Source of the DNA: an uncultured Selenomonadales bacterium
Lineage (GTDB): Bacteria > Bacillota > Negativicutes > Acidaminococcales > Acidaminococcaceae
Assembly (NCBI GenBank): GCA_900316935.1
Contig: ONEW01000014.1
Span: 1 to 52,230 of the forward strand
Direction: 5' to 3'
DNA length: 52,230 bases
The notes below the pieces were generated by a model. That model was not told where the DNA came from. It worked only from the letters and a program-made list of their open reading frames with translations, and did no database searches. The translations under genes and the position numbers were made by a program. Numbering within the stretch: the first letter of the stretch is position 1; every line of letters begins with the position of its first letter. This document shows positions 43,417 to 52,230 of this stretch, in pieces.

Positions 43417-44295
43417 GTGAACCGTCTGACACGCGCAGGCAGCCTCTATTTCCTGCCTGCTTCCCTGGTGTTTCTGCTCTTTTACTACTGGCCTCTGGTC
43501 ATGAACGGATTCGTGAGCTTCTTTTCCTGGAACATGATCAGCCCGCGCATGCGCTTCGTCGGCTTTGCCAATTACCAGGCCATCCTGCAGAGCAGCGAAT
43601 TCCAGAAGGTCCTCGTGAACACGGTGCTGTTCATCGTGTTCCTGCTGGTCTTCGATTTCCTGCTCCCCTATTTCTTTTCCTTCGTCCTGTCCCACGTGCT
43701 GCACCACGGACAGATGACCTACCGCGTGCTGCTCTTCCTGCCGTCCCTGTTGAGCCTGGCCGTGACGAGCATCATCTTTTTGTGGATCTACAACCCCGTC
43801 GCCGGTCCCCTGAGCGAAATCCTGGGCTGGTTCGGCCTCGCGTCCCCGCGCTGGTTCAAGACGCCGTACTACGTGCTGCTGGCCATCAGCACCATCGTGG
43901 GCTGGAAGTTCTTCGGCTACAACCTGATCTATCTGCTGGCCGCCATGGTTTCCGTGCCGAAGGAGATGATCGAGGCCGCCGAACTGGAAAACGCGTCGAA
44001 GTGGACCATCCTGAAGGACATCATCGTGCCCCGGACCTCGCCGGCCGCCATGTATGTCTTCGTCCTGACCATCGTCTTCGCCCTCCAGTACGTCATGGTC
44101 CCCGTCAACATGCTGACCCAGGGCGGCCCGGACCAGCACAGCGCCAACCTGAGCTACGTGATCTACCAGTACGCCTTCGTCTTTTTCCAGGCCGGACGGT
44201 CGGCGGCCTTCGCCGTCCTGACCATCCTCCTCTTCGTCCTGTTCCTGTTATGGCGCGGCAAAGTGGCCGAAAAGGGGGTCTACTATGAAAACTGA
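43417..44295 (+). CDS. Sugar ABC transporter permease 1 (UgpA/MalF-like)
   Basis: A 292-residue permease with six predicted helices. The coupling EAA loop reads EMIEAAELENASKWTILKDIIVP. The N-terminal helix begins SLYFLPASLVFLLFYYW, typical of UgpA-type subunits. The start is GTG 43417, six bases after AAAGGAGG. It overlaps the second permease gene by 11 bases. Confidence 0.92.
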   Translation: MNRLTRAGSLYFLPASLVFLLFYYWPLVMNGFVSFFSWNMISPRMRFVGFANYQAILQSSEFQKVLVNTVLFIVFLLVFDFLLPYFFSFVLSHVLHHGQMTYRVLLFLPSLLSLAVTSIIFLWIYNPVAGPLSEILGWFGLASPRWFKTPYYVLLAISTIVGWKFFGYNLIYLLAAMVSVPKEMIEAAELENASKWTILKDIIVPRTSPAAMYVFVLTIVFALQYVMVPVNMLTQGGPDQHSANLSYVIYQYAFVFFQAGRSAAFAVLTILLFVLFLLWRGKVAEKGVYYEN

Positions 44296-45109
44296 CCGTC
44301 CGGAACTCTTTTTCCACCTCCTGACCATCGCGCTCATCCTCGTGTCCCTGTGGCCCGTCGTCTTCATGCTGTCGGCGTCCTTCAAGGACCTGAGCCAGGT
44401 CTTTGCCAGTCCCCTGAATCCCTTCCCGTACCCGCCGACGCTGGACAACTACCTCGACGTATTGGGCCGTTTCAACGTGTTCCGCTTCGTGGGCAACACG
44501 TTCTTCATCGCCTTCTTCGTCACGCTCTTCAAACTGGCGACGAGCATCCTGGCCGGGTTCGCCTTCGTCTATTACCGCTTCAAGGGGCGGGAATGGCTGT
44601 TCAACTCCATGCTGCTCACCTTCTTCATCCCCACGACGGTCCTCATCATGCCGAACTACCTGTTCTTGTCGAAACTGGGCCTGCTGAACACGCCGTACGG
44701 CGTCATCCTGCCGGAAATCGTCGACGGCATGGGCATCTTCCTCATGCGCCAGGCCATGCGCGGCATCCCGAAACCGCTCTTTGAGACGGCGGCCCTCGAA
44801 GGCGCCGGCGCCATGACGGTCCTGCGCCGCCTGTGCCTGCCCCTGGTCCGCTCGCCGCTGATTGCCGCGGGCATCATGTTCTTCATCAATTCGTGGAATG
44901 AATATTTCTGGCCCCTGCTGGTCCTGAAGGATAAATCGCAGTACACCCTGTCCCTGGCGATGCAGATGTTCATCAGCGCCGAGGGCGGCAGCGAGTGGGG
45001 CATCGCCATGGCCGTCGCGGTCGTGACCAGCCTGCCCCCGCTGCTCCTGTACCTGTTCTTCCAGCGGTTCATCCTGGATTCGTTCATGCAGGCCGGCCTC
45101 AAAGGCTGA
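44285..45109 (+). CDS. Sugar ABC transporter permease 2 (UgpE/MalG-like)
   Basis: A 274-residue permease with six predicted helices and the EAA loop LFETAALEGAGAMTVLRRLCLPL. Its amino end (LFFHLLTIALILVSLWPVVFMLSASF) is that of UgpE-type subunits. It pairs with permease 1 and overlaps it, indicating coupled synthesis. The ATPase gene starts 12 bases later. Confidence 0.92.
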   Translation: MKTDRPELFFHLLTIALILVSLWPVVFMLSASFKDLSQVFASPLNPFPYPPTLDNYLDVLGRFNVFRFVGNTFFIAFFVTLFKLATSILAGFAFVYYRFKGREWLFNSMLLTFFIPTTVLIMPNYLFLSKLGLLNTPYGVILPEIVDGMGIFLMRQAMRGIPKPLFETAALEGAGAMTVLRRLCLPLVRSPLIAAGIMFFINSWNEYFWPLLVLKDKSQYTLSLAMQMFISAEGGSEWGIAMAVAVVTSLPPLLLYLFFQRFILDSFMQAGLKG

Positions 45110-45121
45110 GTGAGGTGTGGT

Positions 45122-46207
<1,086 letters not shown>

Positions 46208-46240
46208 CACGGAAGATGACACGAAAGGAAGGTTACATTC

Positions 46241-47071
46241 ATGCAGTTCTTTGTCAGTGATCTGGTCTTTCCAGCCTTCAACAAGCCGGAACTGGGAAAA
46301 CTGCCGGCCGGTTACGGCCTGGAAATCTTTACAGAATTCGGCACGGAAAGCTACTGGCAGAACCTGCTGCCCCGCCTGGGCGTGCCCCTGGGCAAAGCGG
46401 AAACGGCCGGCACGGGCCGCCTGCTGACCGTCCACGGGCCCTGTGTGTCCGTCAACCTGGCCGACCCGGCGGACAGCCTGTACCGCCGGTCCTATGCGGA
46501 CACGTTCCGCCTGGCCGCCCGGCTGGGCGCACGGCATGTCGTCGTCCATACGAACGAGGGACTGGCGCCGGACCAGCGAGCCGGCGGAAAGGCCCTGCAG
46601 GCGGCGCAGAGCCTGGTCCGGTCCCGCCTCCGGGAACTCGAAGGCCTCGCGGCCGAAGCCCGGCAGCAGGCCGGCACCGGCGCCCTGCCCCAACTGGTCA
46701 TTGAGAACGTGGGCCTGCGCCGGAACATGCTCTTCAACGAACAGGAATACGTGGAACTGATCCGCTCCTTCCCGGACTGCGCCGCCCTGCTCGACCTGGG
46801 CCACGCCCACGTCAACGGCTGGGATATGTGCCGCGTCATCGCCGCCCTGGGGGACCGCCTCGTCTCCTTCCACATCCATGACAACGACGGGTCCGGCGAT
46901 ACGCACCAGCCCGTCGGCAGGGGTACCATTCCCTGGGGTCCCGTGCTCGCCGCCATGAAACAATGTACGCCCGGCGCCGACTGGGTCTTTGAATACGCCA
47001 ACGGCACCTTTGCCGACGCCGCGGACCTGGCGGACCACCTGGCCGGTGTCAGGGGCCGCATCGGTCGCTGA
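46241..47071 (+). CDS. Sugar phosphate isomerase/epimerase-like TIM-barrel protein
   Basis: A 276-residue protein of the xylose-isomerase-like TIM barrel group. Likely metal ligands are in LVIENVG (E), LLDLGHAHVNG (D and H), SFHIHDNDGSGDTH (H, D) and the final WVFEY (E). These act on sugars or sugar phosphates, or on endonuclease IV-type substrates; the operon favours the first. It may process the imported carbohydrate. GAAAGGAAGG precedes the ATG. Last gene of the operon, followed by a strong palindrome. Confidence 0.85.
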   Translation: MQFFVSDLVFPAFNKPELGKLPAGYGLEIFTEFGTESYWQNLLPRLGVPLGKAETAGTGRLLTVHGPCVSVNLADPADSLYRRSYADTFRLAARLGARHVVVHTNEGLAPDQRAGGKALQAAQSLVRSRLRELEGLAAEARQQAGTGALPQLVIENVGLRRNMLFNEQEYVELIRSFPDCAALLDLGHAHVNGWDMCRVIAALGDRLVSFHIHDNDGSGDTHQPVGRGTIPWGPVLAAMKQCTPGADWVFEYANGTFADAADLADHLAGVRGRIGR

Positions 47072-47081
47072 TTTCACACAC

Positions 47082-47121
47082 GAAGGAAGGGCCCCGTTCC
47101 GCGGAACGGGGCCCTTCCTTC
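47082..47121 (+). terminator. 40-base perfect palindrome after the sugar operon
   Basis: GAAGGAAGGGCCCCGTTCCG and its exact complement without a loop, so a very stable hairpin. A T run is lacking (TTCAG follows), so it may be a 3'-end protecting or factor-dependent terminator rather than an intrinsic one. Confidence 0.6.
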
Positions 47122-47202
47122 AGTTACTGCCACCTCGAAAACGGACGCGTTTCCATGGCCGGCTACGCCGTGCTCTATGCCAAAGCGGAAATCACGTTCT
47201 GA
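47119..47202 (+). other. Possible short coding relic
   Basis: The frame beginning at the palindrome gives 27 codons ending FSYCHLENGRVSMAGY and then AVLYAKAEITF before TGA, with a regular, coding-like codon pattern and an aromatic final residue. No start or ribosome site is present. It might be a remnant of a lost gene's 3' end or simply chance. Confidence 0.25.
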
Positions 47203-47228
47203 TCAGGCTGCCGAAAACAGCACTCCAT

Positions 47229-47263
47229 AAAAAAAGCGGATGCCCGCCACGGTCATCCGCTTT
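47229..47263 (-). terminator. Terminator after the DASS transporter gene
   Basis: Minus-strand arms AAGCGGATG and CATCCGCTT with an 11-base loop, followed by TTTTT. It is 14 bases past the stop. Confidence 0.87.
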
Positions 47264-47276
47264 ACTTTTGTACTTT

Positions 47277-48710
47277 TCACAGGTACGAGAACAAGGGCAG
47301 GTATTCCATGCAGGCCCAGCACAGGACGGCGTTGACCACCATGCAGAGCAGGGTCAGCTTGAAGCCGTACCGCATCTGCAGGCCTGCGTCGAGGCCGAAA
47401 CCGACAGGAATGGCCCGGGTCGTGACGGGCAGCACGTAGGCGCTGGAGCAGGCCGCCGTCACGGCCAGCACGTACGGCACGGGGTTCAGGTGCAAGGCGC
47501 CGCAGATGGAGATCACGATGGGGATACAGATCGATGCCGCACCGGTATTGCTCGACATCTCCGACATGAAGCAGGCAAAGGCACAGAAGATGAACATGGT
47601 GACGAAGCCGCCGGAAAGCTGCAGGGACCCCAGGAGCTGCGCCATTTTGGCGACGGCGCCGGTCTCGATGATCATGGTCCCCAGGGCCAGGCCCGACGAC
47701 GCCATGATCATGATGCCCCACATGGCGTTCTTTTCGGCGAAGTTCCACGTCAGGATCTCGCGGTTCTCCTCGTCGCGGAGGACGAACATCAGCATGCCGA
47801 GGATGAGGAACACGTAGGACGGCTTCAGGCCCGGCAGGTACGCCGCATAAAGGGGACGCACGAAGGCCAGGACGATGGCCAGGATGAAAATCCAGAAGCA
47901 CCACTTTTCCCCGGTCCGCATGGGGCCGAGTTCCTCATACATTTTGCGGAATTCTTCCCGCGTGCCGTGGAAGGACTTGACGGGCATGTCCAGATGCCAC
48001 AGGAAGAAGAGGTTGACGAGGAAAAGGACGGATAAAAGCGGAACGAACCGGCCGATCCATTGGATGTACATGAATTCATGGCCCGTCAACTGTTCCATGT
48101 ACTGGATGGCGACAAGGTTGGCCGGGCTGCCGATGGGCGAACCGAGGCCGCCGATGCCGCTGCCCCAGGAAATGGCCAACAGGATGGGCACGGCCAGTTT
48201 GCTTTCCGTGATGTATTTTTCCCCGACGAACTTGAGCATGCCCACGGCAATAGGGCAGAAGATGGTCGCCACGACGGTATTGGGCAAAAAGGCCGACAGG
48301 ACGACGGAGGCCCCGAGCCAGACGAGGATCTGGCTCTTCAGGGACGTCCCGATGAGGCACAGGGTGCGCAGGGAAATGCGCCGGTCCAGGCCCGTGGCGG
48401 ACCAGCCGAGGCAGATCAGGTCGGCGCCCAGCAAAAGGACGACGATGTCCGTAAAGTAGCGCGCAATGACATGAGCGTTGGGCACCAGGGAAAAGGCGGC
48501 GTTGACCGCAATGGGCAGGAGCGATGTAACGGCAATGTGGACAGGCCGGAAAATCCACCAGATGGCCATCCAGACCGCCGTGCCGACGGCAAATCCGCCC
48601 TTGATCCCCAATACGGGCGCCAGCAGCAGTCCCGCCGCCAGAAAGCCCAGAGGCCCCAGGAGCGTCTTCGCCAGCTTGTGTGTCATGTCTGCATCGTACC
48701 GTGCTTCCAT
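47277..48710 (-). CDS. DASS (SLC13)-family sodium:dicarboxylate/anion symporter
   Basis: A 477-residue transporter with about 12 hydrophobic segments and inverted repeats. Motifs are the first substrate/sodium loop FLPNTVVATIF, with Pro in place of the usual first Ser of SNT, the second loop MSSNTGAASICIP, and the GGLGSPIGSPANLVA turn. It probably imports dicarboxylates (succinate, malate, citrate) or sulfate. The ATG at 48710 follows CGAGGCGG; a longer reading upstream crosses the promoter and is rejected. It has its own promoter and terminator. Confidence 0.88.
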   Translation of the reverse strand: MEARYDADMTHKLAKTLLGPLGFLAAGLLLAPVLGIKGGFAVGTAVWMAIWWIFRPVHIAVTSLLPIAVNAAFSLVPNAHVIARYFTDIVVLLLGADLICLGWSATGLDRRISLRTLCLIGTSLKSQILVWLGASVVLSAFLPNTVVATIFCPIAVGMLKFVGEKYITESKLAVPILLAISWGSGIGGLGSPIGSPANLVAIQYMEQLTGHEFMYIQWIGRFVPLLSVLFLVNLFFLWHLDMPVKSFHGTREEFRKMYEELGPMRTGEKWCFWIFILAIVLAFVRPLYAAYLPGLKPSYVFLILGMLMFVLRDEENREILTWNFAEKNAMWGIMIMASSGLALGTMIIETGAVAKMAQLLGSLQLSGGFVTMFIFCAFACFMSEMSSNTGAASICIPIVISICGALHLNPVPYVLAVTAACSSAYVLPVTTRAIPVGFGLDAGLQMRYGFKLTLLCMVVNAVLCWACMEYLPLFSYL

Positions 48711-48811
48711 ACTACCGCCTCGGTTTCTGTGTATTCGGGCGCGCCCCCTTGGGAAACATACAACAAAGATGGATTGGCCGCGCCCGGCTTCCAAATTTCC
48801 AATATGTTTAC

Positions 48812-48840
48812 ATTATATGCCCCGGGCGGAGAAAGTGCAA
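48812..48840 (-). promoter_or_regulatory. Promoter of the DASS transporter gene
   Basis: Minus-strand TTGCAC (48835-48840), 17 bases, perfect TATAAT (48812-48817). The leader is about 95 bases and includes a GGGCGCGCCC palindrome. Confidence 0.8.
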
Positions 48841-48870
48841 CGCTTTGCCGGGCCGGCGTTTCCCGGGAAA

Positions 48871-48902
48871 TAAAAAGACCGTGCGGCACGGGGCCGCACG
48901 GG
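48871..48902 (-). terminator. Terminator after the 33-residue membrane peptide gene
   Basis: Minus-strand arms CCGTGCGGC and GCCGCACGG with a CCCGT loop, then TCTTTTTA, 16 bases past the peptide stop. Confidence 0.87.
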
Positions 48903-48917
48903 ACAAAATCCGCCAGT

Positions 48918-49019
48918 TCAGTGGAACAGGACGACGACGACCGCCACGACGGCGATCAACGCTACGAATTTCACAATGTCTTCTTTGTAGCAGGCAATGA
49001 AAGTTTTATAGGAAACCAT
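48918..49019 (-). CDS. Small single-span membrane protein (33 residues)
   Basis: ATG at 49019 follows AAAGGAGGAG by four to five bases; TGA at 48918. The product has an amphipathic basic N-terminus (MVSYKTFIACYKEDIVK) and one helix (FVALIAVVAVVVVLF) ending in His. It has a consensus promoter (49116-49143) and a strong terminator of its own, so it is a real monocistronic gene too short for most gene finders. I do not recognise it. Such peptides often regulate or stabilise a transporter or kinase; the DASS transporter is adjacent, but the link is a guess. Confidence 0.78.
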   Translation of the reverse strand: MVSYKTFIACYKEDIVKFVALIAVVAVVVVLFH

Positions 49020-49115
49020 GCTACTCCTCCTTTCACCTAAACGCCGAAACAGGCGGGCGGACGCCCCGGGATTTTTTAGATACATGGACAGAGGACAACG
49101 TTCCTCTCTACTTTC

Positions 49116-49143
49116 ATTATACTTATCCAGCTACCGATGTCAA
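49116..49143 (-). promoter_or_regulatory. Consensus promoter of the small membrane protein gene
   Basis: Minus-strand perfect TTGACA (49138-49143), 16 bases, perfect TATAAT (49116-49121). The leader is about 90 bases. Confidence 0.88.
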
Positions 49144-49150
49144 TTGATTC

Positions 49151-49166
49151 TGTAACAAATATTACA
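49151..49166. promoter_or_regulatory. Crp/Fnr-geometry palindrome, copy 2
   Basis: TGTAACAAATATTACA, arms TGTAA and TTACA around six bases, centred about 15 bases upstream of the -35 of the small membrane protein promoter. It matches 17789-17804 at 14 of 16 bases. The Crp-family protein encoded at 30788-31498 is one possible ligand, untested. Confidence 0.4.
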
Positions 49167-49174
49167 CAAAAACA

Positions 49175-49705
49175 TCAGAGCAGCGGACGGTCCGGCTGGT
49201 CTTCCGGGTCGGGGCCGAAGCGGTTCGGGCCGCGGGTCCCGCGCAGGAAGAGGAGCTGGAACAGGATGACGAAGTTCACGAGGGGGATGCAGCAGAGCAG
49301 CAGGTACCAGCCGCTGTGGTCCCGGTCATGGGCCCGGCGGATATTGAGCAGCACGCTGGCGAGGCTGCAGCCGATTGTAATGAGGAAATAGAGGAACGTG
49401 AAGACGCTCAGCGTAAAGTAGGACGCGGCCACGGGCAGGACGGACGAAGCCGCGTATGCCGTGCCGCCGGCCCAGTGGAAGACGGATTCCCACACGTTCG
49501 GCGCCGGCAGCGGGGTCGGTTCCGCCGTGTAGATATAGTTTTCCAGGACCGGACCACTGACGAGGGAAACAAACCAGACCAGGATCTGGCGCGCCACATA
49601 GCGGTTCCGGTTCAGGCGGCCGCGGAAGCTGAAATAGCGCCGGCGGAATGTTTCATCGCCATACGGTTCGTACGTTTCGGGATAATTGCCTGCAAAAAAG
49701 TCCAT
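49175..49705 (-). CDS. DUF805-family membrane protein
   Basis: A 176-residue inner-membrane protein with about four hydrophobic segments. The DUF805 hallmark is the cytosolic R-x2-HDRDHSGWYLLL segment (RRAHDRDHSGW) followed by IPLVNFVILFQLLFLRGT. The start of the fold is RRRYFSFRGRLNRNRYVARQ. No function is known for the family. A polar N-terminus of about 35 residues precedes. AGAGGCGG is upstream of ATG. There is no clear terminator before the small membrane peptide promoter, so read-through is possible. Confidence 0.88.
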   Translation of the reverse strand: MDFFAGNYPETYEPYGDETFRRRYFSFRGRLNRNRYVARQILVWFVSLVSGPVLENYIYTAEPTPLPAPNVWESVFHWAGGTAYAASSVLPVAASYFTLSVFTFLYFLITIGCSLASVLLNIRRAHDRDHSGWYLLLCCIPLVNFVILFQLLFLRGTRGPNRFGPDPEDQPDRPLL

Positions 49706-49785
49706 CGTACCGCCTCTTTTCCGGGTGAATTCCTGACAACTCCATTGTACTGGAGCCGCCGCCGATTGTCAAAGCGCGGCGCAGC

Positions 49786-49822
49786 AAAAAATCCCCTTGC
49801 AGTCCGGAGACCGCAAGGGGAT
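49786..49822 (-). terminator. Terminator after the autotransporter gene
   Basis: Minus-strand arms ATCCCCTTGC and GCAAGGGGAT with a 12-base loop, followed by TTTTTT. It lies about 76 bases past the stop. Confidence 0.88.
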
Positions 49823-49897
49823 CCTTCCGTCATGCCGTTCTGCCTGCGGAGGGAATCCGGCTGCAGCTTGGCATGCCGACAGCTGTTTTACGCTGCG

Positions 49898-52186
49898 TCA
49901 GAAGCTGTAACGCAGGCCCAGGCCCCACTGCCACGGAGTCGTGACATCGCCGCCGTACGTCTTTTCCAAATCCATGTACATGTGGGTGGCTTTGCTGAGG
50001 TTCAGGTTCGTACCGATGCCGATCTCCCACCAGCTGCCGCCGATGTCGTGCTTGTAGGAATCGCTGACACCCTGCGTGTCCGTCATGGTGACATCCGTGT
50101 CGCCGTCAAAGTCGTACAGGTAGGAAGCCCGTGCATAGACATGGCCTTTCTTGATGTCCTTGCCCAGGGAGAAGCCCAGCCGGCCGACGAAGCTGTCCAT
50201 GCTGTCCTGATGGACATGGACGTCGTTGTCCGTCGTGTAGTCCACGGAGTTGACGCTGCCGTACGTCAGTTCCGCCTGCGGCTCGATCCAGAAGCCATGG
50301 CTGCCGTGGAAGCGCTTGCCCACTTCCGCGCTCAGGCTGTAAGCGTCCACATCGTAGTCGCCGCTGCCGGCGCCGCCGGTGACGTTGTAATCGATATCCA
50401 GGTTGGAGTACTTGGCAATCAGGTCGACGAAGCCGCCCTTATCGCCCAGGTAGGAGCCGTACAGGGCCACGCCATGATGATCGTTGTCGCTGGTTCCGCC
50501 CTGGAAGGTCGTCGTACCGTCCGTCTTGTTGAAGGCGGCGCCGACGGTCCAGCGGGAATTGGTGCTCAGCTTGGTATCATAGCCGACCTGGTAGTAGTTG
50601 TACTGGTTCTTGAGGCCGGCCTGGCCGTACTTGGCTTCGCCGCGTACCATTCTGGCCCAGACGCCCTGCTGCCCTTCGCTGTCGCGCAACTCGCCCAGCC
50701 GTTTGTTCATGTCGTTGTTTTCCTGACGCCACAGCACCAGGTTGGCGACCGCCATGTTGCTGACGGCCAGGTTCGTCCGGTTCTGTTCGTACCGGACGTT
50801 GGTGACCTTGCCGTCCTTGACGTCGGCTTCGTACCTGCCGGCCACGGTGCCTTCGTCCGTGCTGACCTTGTCCGCCACCGAAGTGCCGGGGTCCGACTTC
50901 AACGCTGCCACATCGGCCAGTTTCTGGGCGTTGGCGCCATCCTTCCTGATGGCGTCGGCAATGGCGCCCGTGCCATGGACGGTAAGGTCTTCGGCGTCCT
51001 TTTCCCCGACCAGGACCTTGTTGTCCAGGCTGCCCGTATTGATGACATCCTTCGAGCCGGAAAGTTTGTCTACAGACAGCCTGACGTTCGTGCCGTTGAG
51101 GTTGAAGGTGCTGTCCGTCGCCTTCATGGTGTCAACATAGACGTCCGAGTCATCGGCGTCGATATTGGCCGTCGTCCCCGTCAGGGTTGCCGTTCCTACA
51201 TGGACATACTCCGTCCCTTCCTGCACATTGATCGTGCTGTCTTCGGCATCGAGCTCGTTCATGATGTTGTTGCCGGTCGCGTTCCACGTAGCACCGTCCT
51301 TCATGGTGAGCTTCAGCCCGGTTACATGGCCGTAATAATCGTCGCCGTAGTATTTTTCGGTTTCTTCCGTGCCGCCTTCCGGCGTATACATTTCATAAGA
51401 GCGGCCGGTCCAGACGGAATCCTTGCCGGTAAGGTTCAGGTTGACGTTGGCGTTGATGATGTTGCCGCTGCCGCTGCCGTCGCCCTTCGTATTCGGTGTT
51501 TCAAAGACGATGTCCCCATTTACCACTGTGGAATGGGCCCCGTCCGTATTGATGTTGACGGTGGAATTCCCGCGGGCATCGACAGCATAATCCCCCGCAT
51601 CAACCGTGGTATCCCCGTTGATATTGATCTGGCTGTTGGAATAAGCCACAATCGCCGTGCCAGGAGACTGGATATGGATGGTGTCGCCCTTCAGCGTCAC
51701 GGAAGCAGCCCCCTCCGGCGCCGTTTCGGACTGGGTGCCGTTCTGGCCCCAGATGGCACTCACGCCATCGCCGGAACCGGCTGTACTGACATCGATGTTC
51801 TTTGCAGTAACGGTAATGGAGGTGCCTCCCGCTTCGCCGTCGAAGCGCAGGGAGCCCAGACCCGTCGTATTTTCGTCACCGGCAATAGTCACGGATTCCG
51901 TATCGGCGTCACCGACCACAATCTTCGCGCCGCCTTCCGCCTCCAAAGCCTTTGTCGAAATCGTCCTGCCTGTAAACACCACTTCAGAAGGAGAAAGGAC
52001 AGCCAGTGCAGAGTAGCGGTCCGTCCTGTCTTTCAGGCCGAAATCGCCCACTTCCACCGCACTGCCGGCTTTCCCGACCTGATAGGGCGCCGTCGGGTTG
52101 CTTACAACTACAGTTTTAGATGCTTCACCTCCATTATACTGTACCCATAAGTGTGGACACTTTTTAAGAGTAGCACCTGCCCACAA
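49898..52186 (-). CDS. Autotransporter (type V secretion), N-terminus missing
   Basis: About 750 residues of an outer-membrane autotransporter. The passenger (to about 500) is Thr/Asp/Gly/Ser-rich beta-helix type with repeated short strands (for example STINVQEGTEYVHVGTATLTG). The C-terminal beta-barrel (about 515-762) starts with GVWARMVRGEAKYGQ and ends in the outer-membrane motif LRYSF. No signal peptide is present: the open frame begins with a TTG at 52186 inside sequence that looks like an insertion sequence end, and an in-frame stop lies at about 52213. The native start is therefore absent. The gene was either disrupted by an insertion or its 5' part lies beyond it. It is the best evidence here of an outer membrane. 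Confidence 0.82.
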   Translation of the reverse strand: MWAGATLKKCPHLWVQYNGGEASKTVVVSNPTAPYQVGKAGSAVEVGDFGLKDRTDRYSALAVLSPSEVVFTGRTISTKALEAEGGAKIVVGDADTESVTIAGDENTTGLGSLRFDGEAGGTSITVTAKNIDVSTAGSGDGVSAIWGQNGTQSETAPEGAASVTLKGDTIHIQSPGTAIVAYSNSQININGDTTVDAGDYAVDARGNSTVNINTDGAHSTVVNGDIVFETPNTKGDGSGSGNIINANVNLNLTGKDSVWTGRSYEMYTPEGGTEETEKYYGDDYYGHVTGLKLTMKDGATWNATGNNIMNELDAEDSTINVQEGTEYVHVGTATLTGTTANIDADDSDVYVDTMKATDSTFNLNGTNVRLSVDKLSGSKDVINTGSLDNKVLVGEKDAEDLTVHGTGAIADAIRKDGANAQKLADVAALKSDPGTSVADKVSTDEGTVAGRYEADVKDGKVTNVRYEQNRTNLAVSNMAVANLVLWRQENNDMNKRLGELRDSEGQQGVWARMVRGEAKYGQAGLKNQYNYYQVGYDTKLSTNSRWTVGAAFNKTDGTTTFQGGTSDNDHHGVALYGSYLGDKGGFVDLIAKYSNLDIDYNVTGGAGSGDYDVDAYSLSAEVGKRFHGSHGFWIEPQAELTYGSVNSVDYTTDNDVHVHQDSMDSFVGRLGFSLGKDIKKGHVYARASYLYDFDGDTDVTMTDTQGVSDSYKHDIGGSWWEIGIGTNLNLSKATHMYMDLEKTYGGDVTTPWQWGLGLRYSF

Positions 52187-52195
52187 AATTGGACA
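52141..52195. mobile_element. IS-like end with two direct repeats
   Basis: Two related 19-base segments, GTACCCATAAGTGTGGACA (52141-52159) and CTGCCCACAAAATTGGACA (52177-52195), agree at 14 of 19 bases. Their TGTCCA...TGGG pattern (minus strand) is like ends of IS3-type elements. The minus strand next to it also carries TATAAT and GGAGGTGAAGC, a transposase-type leader without a transposase. Base composition is lower in GC than the gene beside it. No transposase is within the window, so the element cannot be named. Confidence 0.4.
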
Positions 52196-52230
52196 GGCTA
52201 CAATTTGAATCCTTTAAAATTGGCGTGCTC

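Overview
The window looks like a chromosomal segment of an anaerobic, diderm Firmicute (class Negativicutes; the Acidaminococcaceae, Veillonellaceae and Selenomonadaceae are the obvious candidates, and I cannot choose between them). The gene complement is Firmicutes-like: pcrA-ligA-lipoprotein-gatCAB order, ECF transporters, and strong Shine-Dalgarno and sigma-A-type promoter sequences. Yet an outer-membrane autotransporter is present, which requires a second membrane. Anaerobiosis is suggested by the class III ribonucleotide reductase and the flavodoxin/ferredoxin protein. Coding DNA is GC-rich and intergenic promoters are AT-rich.

Layout. 1-520: SRP RNA and tRNA-Ser(GGA) behind a consensus promoter, reading left towards an off-window gene. 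667-4651: universal stress protein, glycolate/lactate-type FAD dehydrogenase, an EFR1-type ferredoxin and an unknown soluble protein. 4773-14255: pcrA, ligA, a lipoprotein, gatCAB and alr. 14390-17505: two AGCS sodium:alanine/glycine symporters with matching upstream control elements. 17806-20243: a secreted protein, map and dedA. 20362-24295: nrdD-nrdG-alaX behind NrdR and DnaA boxes. 24547-27543: a dedicated ECF transporter (S, two ATPases, T). 27775-30724: EamA exporter, M48 metalloprotease, a tandem thioredoxin-fold protein without catalytic cysteines, and TrxA. 30788-36475: a six-gene leftward operon (histidine-poor Fe-ADH relative, MFS exporter, tailed 4-OT tautomerase, aldehyde dehydrogenase, TrxR-like flavoprotein, Crp-family regulator). 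36630-40926: argCJBD behind a structured leader and an ARG-box-like operator. 41122-41700: a solitary ECF S component. 42002-47071: a Ugp-like carbohydrate ABC importer with a sugar isomerase/epimerase-like protein. 47277-49705: a DASS anion transporter, a 33-residue membrane peptide and a DUF805 protein. 49898-52230: an autotransporter whose N-terminus is missing at an IS-like junction at the right edge.

Functional themes are amino-acid economy (two alanine/glycine symporters, alanine racemase, an AlaX editing protein, GatCAB, arginine synthesis), thiol/aldehyde stress handling (thioredoxin modules and the ALDH operon), and import of organic acids, vitamins or amino acids, and sugars.

I found no CRISPR array, phage module or recognisable defence island. 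The strongest unexplained signals are regulatory (paired AGCS elements, the nrd control region, the arg leader) and two clusters containing apparently inactive enzyme relatives. Functions are from recognising family motifs by eye, without database searches. Promoters, operators and terminators are pattern matches.
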